DNA of 64,000 nt, from the NCBI GenBank assembly GCA_965233705.1, contig CBDDTF010000003.1:1612001-1676000 (forward strand), given 5' to 3'. Of the stretch, positions 40,745 to 50,991 are shown in pieces. The notes under the pieces are model-generated. The model was not told the DNA's origin. It was given only the letters and a program-made list of their open reading frames with translations, and ran no database searches. Made by a program: the position numbers and the translations under genes. This DNA is from Algihabitans sp965233705 (lineage in GTDB: Bacteria; Pseudomonadota; Alphaproteobacteria; Kiloniellales; DSM-21159). Each line of letters starts with the position of its first letter. Position 1 is the first letter of the stretch.

Positions 40745-41935
40745 TCATGAGGGCATCCGCTCCAAGGCGAGGGCAATCCCCTGCCCACCCCCAATACAGA
40801 GTGTCGCGAGGCCACGCTTGACGCCGTCGCGCTCCATCGCATGCAGGAGCCGCGTCGTGAGAACGGTTCCGGTCGCGCCGATCGGATGGCCGTGCGCGAT
40901 GGCGCCGCCCTCGACGTTGACGATGTCTTCCTCGAGTCCAATTTCACGCACCAATGCAACGGCAATCGCGGCGAAAGCCTCGTTGACCTCGACACGGTCG
41001 AGATCGCCGACGCTCCAGCCCGCACGTTCCAGGGCCTGATAGACGGCGGGCACCGGGCCAAGTCCGAACATGCCCGGCTCGACCGCGCCAACACCGTAGG
41101 AAACCAGGCTGGCCATGGGCTTAAGACCGTTCTTCTCCGCCCAACCTGCTTCGGCGACAATCATCGCGGCCGCGCCGCTATTGAGCCCCGGCGCGTTGCC
41201 GGCGGTGATCGTGCCGTCCTTGCGGAAGGCGGGCTTAAGCTTGCTCAGACTGTCGAGAGTGGTATCGGGCCGGTTGTGCTCGTCGGTATCGAAAGTCGTC
41301 GTCCCCTTGCGGGTCTTGAGTTCGACCGGGGCGATCTCTTGCTTGAACTTGCCGGCGGCCTGGGCCTCGGAGAAGCGCCGCTGGGAGCGCTCGGCCCAGC
41401 GATCCTGGTCCTCGCGGGTGATCTGGGCTTGCTTCACCAGATCTTCCGTGTGCCAGCCTGAATGCTCGCCGGAGAAGGCGTCGTTGAGGCCGTCATGGAG
41501 CATGCTGTCGTACATCCGGGCGTCGCCCATGCGATAGCCCCAGCGGCCCCGCTGTACGAGATAGGGCGCCTGGTCCATGTTCTCCATGCCGCCGGCAAGC
41601 GCGCAGTCGAGATGGCCGAGCATGACCTCCTGGGCCGCCGAGGCGATCGCCTGAGCGCCCGAGCCGCACACACGGTTCACGGTCATGGCCGGCACGTCCA
41701 CGGGAATGCCGGCGCCGACCGCCGCCTGACGCGCGGGATTCATCCTGGCGCCAGCCTGAACCACCTGACCCATGACCACGGCCTGGATAAGTGATGGATC
41801 AAGGCCGGATCGCTCGAGCGTCGCGCGAATCGTCGTGGCGCCGAGATCGGTTGCCGGTAAGTCTTTCAGGGACCCGCCATAGGTGCCAATCGCCGTGCGG
41901 ACGGGGGAGCAGAGAACAACCTGATTGTGAGTCAT
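40745..41935 (-). CDS. phaA: Acetyl-CoA acetyltransferase (thiolase)
   Basis: A 396-aa biosynthetic thiolase that joins two acetyl-CoA to acetoacetyl-CoA, the first step of PHB synthesis. Active-site Cys in NRVCGSGAQAI, His in GGAIAHGHPIGATG and second Cys in CIGGGQGIA, all intact. Follows phaB by 52 bases in the same direction. Together with phaB here and phaC at 21.4 kb the complete PHB route is in the window. Confidence 0.94.
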   Translation of the reverse strand: MTHNQVVLCSPVRTAIGTYGGSLKDLPATDLGATTIRATLERSGLDPSLIQAVVMGQVVQAGARMNPARQAAVGAGIPVDVPAMTVNRVCGSGAQAIASAAQEVMLGHLDCALAGGMENMDQAPYLVQRGRWGYRMGDARMYDSMLHDGLNDAFSGEHSGWHTEDLVKQAQITREDQDRWAERSQRRFSEAQAAGKFKQEIAPVELKTRKGTTTFDTDEHNRPDTTLDSLSKLKPAFRKDGTITAGNAPGLNSGAAAMIVAEAGWAEKNGLKPMASLVSYGVGAVEPGMFGLGPVPAVYQALERAGWSVGDLDRVEVNEAFAAIAVALVREIGLEEDIVNVEGGAIAHGHPIGATGTVLTTRLLHAMERDGVKRGLATLCIGGGQGIALALERMPS

Positions 41936-41987
41936 CGAGGTAACTTCCTTCTTATCTCGCTGGGGAGCGCTAGGTTCGCGGTTTCGC

Positions 41988-42710
41988 TCAAGTCATGTAC
42001 TGGCCGCCATTGACGGTCAGCGTCGAGCCGGTGATGAAGCCCGCTTCGTCGTTCGCCAGAAAGAGGACTGCCCGGGCGACCTCGTCAGGCCGGCCGAGCC
42101 GACCGACCGGGATCTGGGCGACGATGCCATCGAGGATCTTTCGTGAGACTGCGGCAACCATATCGGTCGCGATATAACCCGGGGCAATGGCATTGACGGT
42201 AATGCCCTTAGCGGCGCTCTCGAGCGCCAGCGCCTTGGTGAAACCGAGAAGGCCAGCCTTGGCCGCCGCGTAGTTGGTCTGCCCGAGTTGGCCCTGCTGG
42301 CCATTGATCGAACTGACGTTGACGATGCGGCCGTAGCCGACCTCGCGCATGCTGAAAATGACCGCGCGGCACATGTTGAAGCAGGCGGTTAGATCGGTCT
42401 CGATCACGGCACGCCATTGCTCTGGCGAGAGTTTGTGGAGCATGGCGTCGCGGGTGATCCCCGCATTGTTGACGAGGACCTCGACCGGTCCCAGCGTGGC
42501 GGCAATCTGAGCCACGCCCGCGGCGCAAGCCTCATCATCGGCTACGTCCCATTTGAAGACAGGAATGCCCGTAGCCGCCTTGAAGCCTTCGGCCGCCTCG
42601 TCGTTACCGTGATAGGTCGCGGCGACGGCATAGTCCGCGTCGCGCAGGGCCTTGGCGATTGCCGCGCCGATTCCGCGCGTGCCGCCCGTTACCAATGCGG
42701 TTCGACCCAT
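41988..42710 (-). CDS. phaB: Acetoacetyl-CoA reductase
   Basis: A 240-aa SDR enzyme that reduces acetoacetyl-CoA to (R)-3-hydroxybutyryl-CoA with NADPH. N-terminal TGGTRGIG cofactor motif, NNAG, catalytic Ser in NVSSINGQQGQ, and Y-x3-K in TNYAAAKAG. QQGQ-TNYAAAKAG is typical of PhaB rather than FabG. ATG at 42710 gives the standard length; the open frame upstream is non-homologous. An ECF-type promoter lies 170 bases ahead. Confidence 0.93.
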   Translation of the reverse strand: MGRTALVTGGTRGIGAAIAKALRDADYAVAATYHGNDEAAEGFKAATGIPVFKWDVADDEACAAGVAQIAATLGPVEVLVNNAGITRDAMLHKLSPEQWRAVIETDLTACFNMCRAVIFSMREVGYGRIVNVSSINGQQGQLGQTNYAAAKAGLLGFTKALALESAAKGITVNAIAPGYIATDMVAAVSRKILDGIVAQIPVGRLGRPDEVARAVLFLANDEAGFITGSTLTVNGGQYMT

Positions 42711-42879
42711 AACGTCAGCCACCGCGCCGACCCGGAAGCGATTTGCTTTGGTGGATCCGGGTTCGTTCTGCCATCGAGAATCGGGGTGCGCGCCCGATAC
42801 ATCCGCTCCATACACGTTTTCCGCTCACGGTCTCTCCTCCATTGCGGTTTTGACCTCTTCACGACGTTGGTATTTTAAA

Positions 42880-42905
42880 GACGAAGAACGGCTGTTTCCG
42901 TTACA
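42880..42905 (-). promoter_or_regulatory. ECF-type promoter TGTAACG-N15-CGTC upstream of phaB-phaA
   Basis: On the minus strand TGTAACG (42905-42899), 15 bases, CGTC (42883-42880) then TT. It directs transcription into phaB-phaA and possibly on to ftsH. A divergent near-copy lies 83 bases away on the other strand. Confidence 0.72.
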
Positions 42906-42987
42906 GGAGGCGCCAAGCCAGGCTTGGTCGATATCGATCGGGCGATCTAATCCGCTGGCGCGGTCTCGCGCTCTTGTGAAAGATTTG

Positions 42988-43014
42988 TGTAACGACGAGT
43001 AACCGCTTCACGTC
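42988..43014 (+). promoter_or_regulatory. Probable ECF-type promoter (16-base spacer)
   Basis: TGTAACG at 42988-42994, 16 bases, CGTC at 43011-43014, followed by TT. The boxes are identical to the other copies but the spacer is one base longer, so activity is less certain. It points to the sigma4-like gene at 43083. Confidence 0.5.
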
Positions 43015-43082
43015 TTTAGTTACGCTAAAAGAAACTGGGTTATCGCGCCGGTCCGTCTTGAAGAACGAAAGGTCGAGGCCTG

Positions 43083-43556
43083 ATGGTCGCAAAAGTAGGA
43101 TGTAGAGCCCTTGCTGCTTCAAAATCCGGCTTGACTGCGAACAGCAACGAACGGGTTCCGGGATCTGAAGAATCTCAGACACCGCGAACCTGGCCATGTC
43201 GATGTCTGCAGGACGTGCCTGACGGCCTGCCAAATTGCTATTGCTCGGCGGCAGGCCTAACCGCGGTTGGGCTTGGCGACGATGAGGGCGGGTGCGGGGA
43301 TCCGGCGGACCCGTGCGACTTCGACGACGCCGAGCTGGAGGCAATTCTGCGGGAGTTCATTGGGACGCTGATTGGACTCCTACAGCCCCATTATGCCGAG
43401 GTGGTTTGGCGTGCCGAAATCTTGGATCAGACGCCGCCCGAGATCGCGCAAGAGATGAAGCTCAGCGAACGGACGGTCACCGAACGCCTGCGGGCAGGCC
43501 GACGCGCCCTCCTCCATCTCGTCATGATGACACTTCAACCACCCTCTGAAGCGTGA
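43083..43556 (+). CDS. Sigma4-like HTH protein with Cys-rich N-terminus
   Basis: A 157-aa protein. Residues ~98-148 (QPHYAEVVWRAEILDQTPPE, then an HTH with LSERTVTERLRAGRRAL) match region 4 of the two ECF sigma factors in this window. There is no sigma2 domain. Instead residues 39-54 carry two CxC pairs (C39/C41 and C52/C54), with further Cys at 71 and 78. It could be a truncated sigma factor, or a metal-responsive binder that competes for or modulates the -35 box. The downstream ECF-like promoter suggests feedback. The start may be elsewhere, but no other good ATG exists. Confidence 0.6.
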   Translation: MVAKVGCRALAASKSGLTANSNERVPGSEESQTPRTWPCRCLQDVPDGLPNCYCSAAGLTAVGLGDDEGGCGDPADPCDFDDAELEAILREFIGTLIGLLQPHYAEVVWRAEILDQTPPEIAQEMKLSERTVTERLRAGRRALLHLVMMTLQPPSEA

Positions 43557-43748
43557 GCGGAGCACCTTCCGATCCCGCCGCTCTCGCTTCCGCCTTCTCG
43601 GCGACGCGGCAGATCGCCCCGATCGGCCCGATGACGACGGCATCGGAGCCAGTTCATACGGCGTCCAACTCCGTGGGACGGTCCCGCGCATCGCTGAAGA
43701 CGGAAGGCAGTACAGGCGCAGTCCGCGCCAGTCGGAACGAATGAACGA

Positions 43749-44471
43749 CTAGTCCGCGTGGCGCACGGGCGAGGCGGTGAGAACCTTCCAAGTGAAATGC
43801 TCGTATATGCCTGACCAATAGGCGCCGAAGGCAATGGCAAAGAGCAGTTCCTCGACCGGCACGCCGGCGATAGTCAAACCCGACAGAGCCTCAAGGTTCC
43901 ACACCCGAGCAATGTAGCCCGGCGCCGTCCATTCGAGCCCGATGAGGAAGACCACGTAATACGCCAGAAACAGGACGCCCCCGATCCAGGTCTTGGGGAT
44001 GAGGTCGGCGCGGCAAAACGCGGTGGCGACGGCGCCGACCGCCATGGCGAGGATAGCGGGATAGATCGGATTCCAAGGGAACGCATAAAGGATCGGAAAG
44101 GTTAAGAAAGGCGTGGCGAGTGCCCACAGATGGAAGCGGTGGCGCGGCTGATGCCGTTCCGTTGTGAGCGTCGGCTCGAGCCTCTGCCGCGTCAGCAGAT
44201 TGTAGAGAACCGCACCGATGCCGCCGATCCCGAAGCAGAAGATCAGGCTCTCGATGTCGAATCCGGTGCGCTGCGCCAGGTCGAACAGGCTGGGCGGGCT
44301 CCAATATTCCGGCACGAACAGAGGTTCGGTAAGGCCGAAGGGGGTTGTAAACAGGCTTGTCCAGATCATCGCCCGGCGATGGGCGGGAAAGACAATATAG
44401 GCGATGGCCCAAGGAATCAGGAAGGCACTCGACCAGATCAGCCAAACATAAGTCTCGGAAATCACTTTCAT
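43749..44471 (-). CDS. Lycopene-cyclase-domain membrane protein
   Basis: A 240-aa protein with six to seven membrane helices. The C-terminal repeat SGLTIAGVPVEELLFAIAFGAYW matches the PxEE signature of heterodimer-type (CrtYcd/CarR-like) lycopene cyclase domains, in fused form. No carotenoid genes (crtB, crtI, crtE) are in the window. It may cyclise a carotenoid made elsewhere or act on another isoprenoid. Start ATG 44471. Confidence 0.68.
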   Translation of the reverse strand: MKVISETYVWLIWSSAFLIPWAIAYIVFPAHRRAMIWTSLFTTPFGLTEPLFVPEYWSPPSLFDLAQRTGFDIESLIFCFGIGGIGAVLYNLLTRQRLEPTLTTERHQPRHRFHLWALATPFLTFPILYAFPWNPIYPAILAMAVGAVATAFCRADLIPKTWIGGVLFLAYYVVFLIGLEWTAPGYIARVWNLEALSGLTIAGVPVEELLFAIAFGAYWSGIYEHFTWKVLTASPVRHAD

Positions 44472-44623
44472 AGTGCCTCAAATCCCAGAGAACGAGTTTT
44501 ACTGCTTGTCATGCTATTGTATCGGCGCGACTTTCCAAGGGCGTTATGCGCTGTTTGCCCGCGAGCTGCGATAGTTCGTGGACGGATAGTTGTGTTTTGG
44601 GCAGAGGATGAGGTGCTGGACGG

Positions 44624-45517
44624 GTGACCATCGTAACGATTGCGCAAATCATTCTGGTGATGCTGCTGTGGGCCGCCTGCTTCCCCCTGATAACCGCCGG
44701 TATCGAGTTCGCCCCCCATCTGACTTTCGCCGCGCTGCGCGCGATTCTGGCGGGCGTGACGCTGACCGCCCTGGCGCTCGCGCTGCGCCGGCCGGTGCCC
44801 AAGGAAGGCCGGGTCTGGGCTATGGTCGCCGTCGTCGGTTTGGGGGCCACCAGCCTGGGGTTCCTGGGTATGTTTCATGCTGCGGAGTTTGTCTCTCCGG
44901 GTATCGCTACGGTGATCGCCAACACTCAGCCGCTATTGGCGGCAGGTCTGGCGGGCATCGTTCTCAATGAACGGCTGACGGCGCGCGGCAAAGCAGGACT
45001 GGCCCTGGGCTTTGCCGGTATTCTCGTCATCGCCTCGCCGCAGCTCTTCTCCGAAGGGCAGAACAACTACATCCTCGGCGTCGCCTATATCGTCCTGGCC
45101 GCGCTCGGCATCACGGTCAGCAACGTATTGATCAAACGGATCGCCGGCAATGTCGATGCCCTCATGGCCATGGGTCTTCAGATGCTGATCGGCAGTATCC
45201 CGCTCATTCTTGGTGCCTGGGCCATGGAGGAGCCGACCGCAATCCGATGGTCGTTCACGTTCGTCGCTGCCCTCCTCGGCCTCAGTCTGTTCGGAACGGC
45301 GCTCGTCTACTGGCTGTGGTTCTCCGTGCTGGAGAAGGCCCCGCTCAATCGGGCGAACGCCTTCAGCTTCCTGATCCCAATCTTCGGCCTAACCATGGGC
45401 ACCCTATTCTACGGCGAGAGCCTGGGCTGGTCGCAACTGATCGGCATCGCGCTCACGGTCCTCGGGGTAGGTCTGGTCACACGCAGGGGAACGAGATCGG
45501 TGGCGGCCGATAAATAG
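44624..45517 (+). CDS. EamA/DMT-family transporter
   Basis: A 297-aa protein with ten membrane helices in two EamA repeats (about 5-140 and 150-285). Typical segments are AAEFVSPGIATVIANTQPLLAA in the first half and EKAPLNRANAFSFLIPIFGL in the second. Metabolite exporters of this family have broad or unknown substrates. The listed start is a GTG at 44624. It is monocistronic between two divergent or unrelated genes. Confidence 0.8.
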   Translation: MTIVTIAQIILVMLLWAACFPLITAGIEFAPHLTFAALRAILAGVTLTALALALRRPVPKEGRVWAMVAVVGLGATSLGFLGMFHAAEFVSPGIATVIANTQPLLAAGLAGIVLNERLTARGKAGLALGFAGILVIASPQLFSEGQNNYILGVAYIVLAALGITVSNVLIKRIAGNVDALMAMGLQMLIGSIPLILGAWAMEEPTAIRWSFTFVAALLGLSLFGTALVYWLWFSVLEKAPLNRANAFSFLIPIFGLTMGTLFYGESLGWSQLIGIALTVLGVGLVTRRGTRSVAADK

Positions 45518-45798
45518 GAAACCGAGTCAGACCCGCCGTATCCAGAGATAATATTCCTAATGACAACTACCGCTCGTCGAAACGCAACACTCCAGGCGTC
45601 ATACAAACGGATTTGACCCAGATCAACGACGGTTGGGAAGATACTTGGATAATAAACTTGGGTTTTTTGTGCACGGTGTGCTGCGGTTCGGTCGACAGGA
45701 GAGAGCCAAGGTGTGGTTTTGCGTCAAGGGCGACGTCGCGAGGTTGAAAATATTCGCAGTTCTTCCAACATCTCAGATTGAGGCTAAGGAATTTATCG

Positions 45799-46455
45799 AT
45801 GATCGCGGCGCGAATTGAAAAAGTTGAACCGACGCCGAACGAGCCGGACGATGCTGTACGGTCGATGGACCCTGTTGTCGAAGCGGCGCTTACCGAAAAT
45901 CATCGTGCGTTCCTGCGGTTCCTGACCCGCCGCCTCGGGGACGAGAGTGCCGCGGAGGACGTGCTACAGAGCTTTTGCCTGCGCGCCGTAAGCAGGGGTG
46001 CGGAGCTCAGAGACAGCGAAAGTGCGGTTGCATGGCTTTATAGCGTGCTCCGGTCGGTGCTCATGGACCACTATCGGAGTGAGGCGGCCCGACGGCGCCG
46101 CGACAGCCGCTACGCGCAAGAGCAGATCGTGCTGGGTAATGACCGCGACGACGCAGAGCTGGAGGAAAGCGTCTGTAATTGCTTCCGCGGCCTGTTGCCG
46201 GCCTTGCGCCCTGACTATGCGGAGGTTCTGCGCAGGGTCGATCTATCGGGTAGCCCGCGCGAAAAAGTCGCCGCGGATCTCGGCATCACACCGGCGAATG
46301 TGAGAGTCCGGCTCCATCGAGCGCGCCAAGCCCTGCGCAAAGCGCTAGGCGATTGCTGCGGCAGTTGCTGCGAACACAGCTTTCGTGATTGCGACTGCGA
46401 AGGCGCGCATAGCCATACCGACTTGGCGCCAAGTGAAGAAGCAGCCATCACCTGA
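45799..46455 (+). CDS. CorE-like ECF sigma factor with Cys-rich tail (second copy)
   Basis: A 218-aa ECF sigma factor. Sigma2 spans about 30-100 (ESAAEDVLQSFCLRA; MDHYRSEAARRRR) and sigma4 about 130-182 (GITPANVRVRLHRARQALRK). CxC in the linker is C126/C128. C-terminal cluster: C186, C187, C190, C191, H193, C198, C200, H204, H206. Same build as the factor at 29.6 kb (both end in a DCDC motif), but with more cysteines. No anti-sigma gene is near. ATG at 45799 follows AAGGA. An adjacent copy of the target promoter serves adh. Confidence 0.85.
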   Translation: MIAARIEKVEPTPNEPDDAVRSMDPVVEAALTENHRAFLRFLTRRLGDESAAEDVLQSFCLRAVSRGAELRDSESAVAWLYSVLRSVLMDHYRSEAARRRRDSRYAQEQIVLGNDRDDAELEESVCNCFRGLLPALRPDYAEVLRRVDLSGSPREKVAADLGITPANVRVRLHRARQALRKALGDCCGSCCEHSFRDCDCEGAHSHTDLAPSEEAAIT

Positions 46456-46652
46456 CCGGGCTGGTTCGTCCACTCCGTTCCTTGTTTGATTTCTGAGAAG
46501 CTCGCTGGAACTAAGGTCATCGGCCAAGCCTCATCGCTTCCCTGCTCCAAAGACGCCCGCCCCCGGCCAGAACCTGACACCGTTGGCAGTGGCGGCAGAT
46601 CGCTGTGACAGGAGACAATTCTGGCCCGGCGGCGACCGACGATCCACCATAC

Positions 46653-46678
46653 TGTAACGCTACACAGTATTCCTCGTC
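46653..46678 (+). promoter_or_regulatory. ECF-type promoter TGTAACG-N15-CGTC upstream of adh
   Basis: TGTAACG at 46653-46659, 15 bases, CGTC at 46675-46678, followed by TT. It lies ~65 bases ahead of the alcohol dehydrogenase start and ~200 bases after the sigma gene stop. Confidence 0.72.
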
Positions 46679-46744
46679 TTCTTAGCGATGTTGTCGGCGA
46701 GACGCATCGACCAGTTAGCAGTGACCGCCGCGAGGAATGAACCG

Positions 46745-47767
46745 ATGCCCCAGACCATGAAAGCCGCCGTCGTCCGTGAATTTGGCACCCCCTTGGCTAT
46801 TGAGGAGTGGAATGTGCCGGACGTTCCTGCCGACCGGATACTGGTGAAGATCGAGGCCTGTGGTGTCTGTCACACCGACCTGCATGCTGCGGAAGGTGAC
46901 TGGCCGGTTAAGCCGAGCCTGCCATTCATTCCCGGCCATGAGGGGGTCGGCCATGTCGCCGCGGTCGGCACGAACGTGAAGAGCGTGAAGGAGGGCGACC
47001 GGGTCGGCGTGCCCTGGCTGCACTCCGCCTGCGGCCACTGCCGTTACTGCCTGACCGGTTGGGAGACGCTGTGCATGGAGCAGCAGAACACCGGCTATTC
47101 CGTCAATGGCGGCTTCGCGGAGTATGCGCTGGCCGATCCCGACTATGTGGGGCAGTTGCCCGATGCCCTCGCCTTCGCGCCGGCCGCACCGATCTTGTGC
47201 GCGGGCGTGACGGTCTACAAAGGGCTCAAGGAAACCGATACCAAGCCCGGCGATACGGTGGTCATCTCTGGCATTGGCGGACTCGGGCATCTCGCCGTCC
47301 AATATGCCAAGGCGATGGGGCGTCACGTCATCGCCGTCGATGTCGCCGACGACAAGCTGCGCCTGGCACAGGAGATGGGCGCCGATTCCGTCATCAATGC
47401 GCGCGAGACGGATCCGATCTCGGAAGTGCGGAAGGCAGGGGGCGGCGCCGATGGTGTGCTCGTCACCGCCGTATCGCCGGCCGCTTTCGGCCAAGCTGTC
47501 GGCATGCTGCGTCGGGGTGGCACCATGTCCCTGGTCGGGCTGCCTCCGGGAACCTTCGATCTCGACATCTTCGACACCGTGCTCAACCGCAAGACCATCC
47601 GCGGCTCGATCGTTGGTACGCGGATGGATTTGATCGAGGCGCTAGCCTTCGCCGGCGAGGGCAAGGTCTCCGTCCGCCATTCCACGGCAAGGCTCGACGA
47701 CATCAACGGCGTGTTCGACCGTATGCGCACGGGCGAGATCGACGGCCGCGTCGTTCTCGAACTCTGA
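46745..47767 (+). CDS. adhP: Zinc-dependent alcohol dehydrogenase, AdhP type
   Basis: A 340-aa medium-chain dehydrogenase. Catalytic zinc site CGVCHTDLHAAEGDWP and later GHEGVGHV; structural zinc site CGHCRYCLTGWETLC; NAD site GIGGLGHLAVQYAKAMG. All intact. Matches AdhP-type ethanol/short-chain alcohol dehydrogenases in length and order. ATG at 46745 follows GAGGA. It may recycle NAD(H) or detoxify aldehydes when the ECF regulon is on (inference). Confidence 0.93.
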   Translation: MPQTMKAAVVREFGTPLAIEEWNVPDVPADRILVKIEACGVCHTDLHAAEGDWPVKPSLPFIPGHEGVGHVAAVGTNVKSVKEGDRVGVPWLHSACGHCRYCLTGWETLCMEQQNTGYSVNGGFAEYALADPDYVGQLPDALAFAPAAPILCAGVTVYKGLKETDTKPGDTVVISGIGGLGHLAVQYAKAMGRHVIAVDVADDKLRLAQEMGADSVINARETDPISEVRKAGGGADGVLVTAVSPAAFGQAVGMLRRGGTMSLVGLPPGTFDLDIFDTVLNRKTIRGSIVGTRMDLIEALAFAGEGKVSVRHSTARLDDINGVFDRMRTGEIDGRVVLEL

Positions 47768-47914
47768 AGCAGTGCTCGAAGCGTGCGATGCGCCATAAGG
47801 AGTTGGATTGCGCAATGATGACTGATGCATCAGTCAAAGCCCGAAGAAACAGACGGACCAACTTGAACGGGCAGTCTTTGTTCCGAGGCTTGCGAGCGCT
47901 GCGCCCGGTCTTGC

Positions 47915-48469
47915 GTGCGAAGCGTGTCTGACCGCGAGGACCTATACGGAATCACCATACGCGCGAGCGCCCATGAGCCATTGACCTTGGGAGGCGGATG
48001 GCTGGGCCTTCTCCGTCACTATCTCGCTTTCATTGCGGTCGCCAATCTACTTTGGGAAATACTGCAGTTGCCCCTCTATACGATCTGGGCCGAAGGCACG
48101 TCGGCAGAAATCGCCTTTGCTGTCGTGCATTGCACGGCGGGGGATCTTCTGATCGCCATGGCCAGCCTTGTTGCCGGACTCATTGTTGCCGGCGACCGAA
48201 CCTGGCCGGCGCGGCGCTTCTGGGCGGTCGCAGCGGTGACCGTGATGTTTGGGGTCGCCTATACCGTGTTCAGCGAATGGCTCAATCTGGTGGTTCGCAA
48301 GAGCTGGGCCTATTCGGATCTTATGCCCATCGTTCCAGTTATTGGGACTGGACTATCCCCTTTGATGCAATGGATCGCGATTCCTCTGGGCAGCTTGCTC
48401 TTAGCGCGCCGATTTGCACCAGCTGGCGCCGTTTCTTGGAAACGCTCAATGGCCCGCAAGCCTATCTAA
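47915..48469 (+). CDS. Hypothetical integral membrane protein
   Basis: A 184-aa protein with about five hydrophobic segments. Residues such as NLLWEILQLPLYTIW and SEWLNLVVRKSWAYSDLMP give a family feel but no name I can assign. The start is a GTG at 47915 or 47924. It lies ~150 bases after adhP and might be co-transcribed. No catalytic motif seen. Confidence 0.6.
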   Translation: MRSVSDREDLYGITIRASAHEPLTLGGGWLGLLRHYLAFIAVANLLWEILQLPLYTIWAEGTSAEIAFAVVHCTAGDLLIAMASLVAGLIVAGDRTWPARRFWAVAAVTVMFGVAYTVFSEWLNLVVRKSWAYSDLMPIVPVIGTGLSPLMQWIAIPLGSLLLARRFAPAGAVSWKRSMARKPI

Positions 48470-48788
48470 GTGCGCTCCTTCTAGACCGATAGGATCGCCC
48501 TCAGGCACCGCTAAAATGAGCATTTCCAACATCTTCCAACATCGGCCTAAACGCGCCATCTGGGGCGTGGCATAGAGTTTGATACGTGTCAACGAAGGGG
48601 AGCCAGTTTCCTACGAGGTTGCTCGGCTCGCATTGGTCTATCGCTGTATCGCGTCGTCAAAATATCCCGCTGATCTTCCAGTATAAAGCAAGATAAGCCA
48701 GCGTGATCCAGAAACATAGACGAGATATTGGATGTTCTTGGCATCATGGCGATTGGATTGATACAAGTATGACGTCAGTGTGTGTCGC
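48470..48788. other. Non-coding gap before the recombinase
   Basis: About 320 bases without a supported gene. A short tandem repeat TTCCAACATC-TTCCAACATC occurs near 48523-48542. The composition drops in GC, as at the edge of an inserted element, but I find no clean terminal repeat. Confidence 0.4.
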
Positions 48789-48980
48789 ATGCCTAATGCG
48801 ACTCCTGAACAACTTGGCGGCGCCAAGAAATCTAATCCGATTGCAAACAGTAGTCGGTCTTCAGATGAAGCCGGTCGGCGCCTTCGTGGAATCGTGCAGG
48901 CCCTTGCTCGTCAGGCAGCAAGAGCGCATTACGCTGAGGCTTGTCTATTGGCCAAAAAGGATTCAGACTCGGAGAGTTGA
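48789..48980 (+). CDS. Small protein upstream of the serine recombinase
   Basis: A 63-aa protein, Ala/Arg-rich with a helical centre (SDEAGRRLRGIVQALARQAARAHYAEACL). It ends 15 bases before the recombinase start, in the same direction, which suggests a two-gene unit and a possible helper or directionality role. No known motif, so the call rests on position and reading frame. Confidence 0.45.
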   Translation: MPNATPEQLGGAKKSNPIANSSRSSDEAGRRLRGIVQALARQAARAHYAEACLLAKKDSDSES

Positions 48981-48995
48981 TCGAAAGGTAAAGCC

Positions 48996-50742
<1,747 letters not shown>

Positions 50743-50991
50743 TATGACGACCTATAAACGTCAACGACTGCCAAAAATTTTCCATCGCTAATTCAGCTAC
50801 TTGTACCACTTCCTGCTGTTGAGGGCTATTGGCTTTTGTAGCCAAATCCTGGTATCAAGTGCCCCTAAAGTGCCCCCAGGATACGGCCAGCGACCTTCAG
50901 GTTCCCATCAAAGTGTCCTGACCCGGTGGGCCGTTTCGACCGTTCCGACTGCCCCTGCGGCTCCTTACTGCCCCTGCCCCATGAGGTTCCC

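Noticed and set aside
44624..44660. CGTAACG at the start of the EamA gene
   Set aside because: Inside the coding start, upstream context differs, no CGTC at 15 bases.
47815..47931. A 38-aa basic peptide frame between adhP and the next membrane gene
   Set aside because: The ribosome site is poorly spaced and the peptide overlaps the next gene; it cannot be told from chance.
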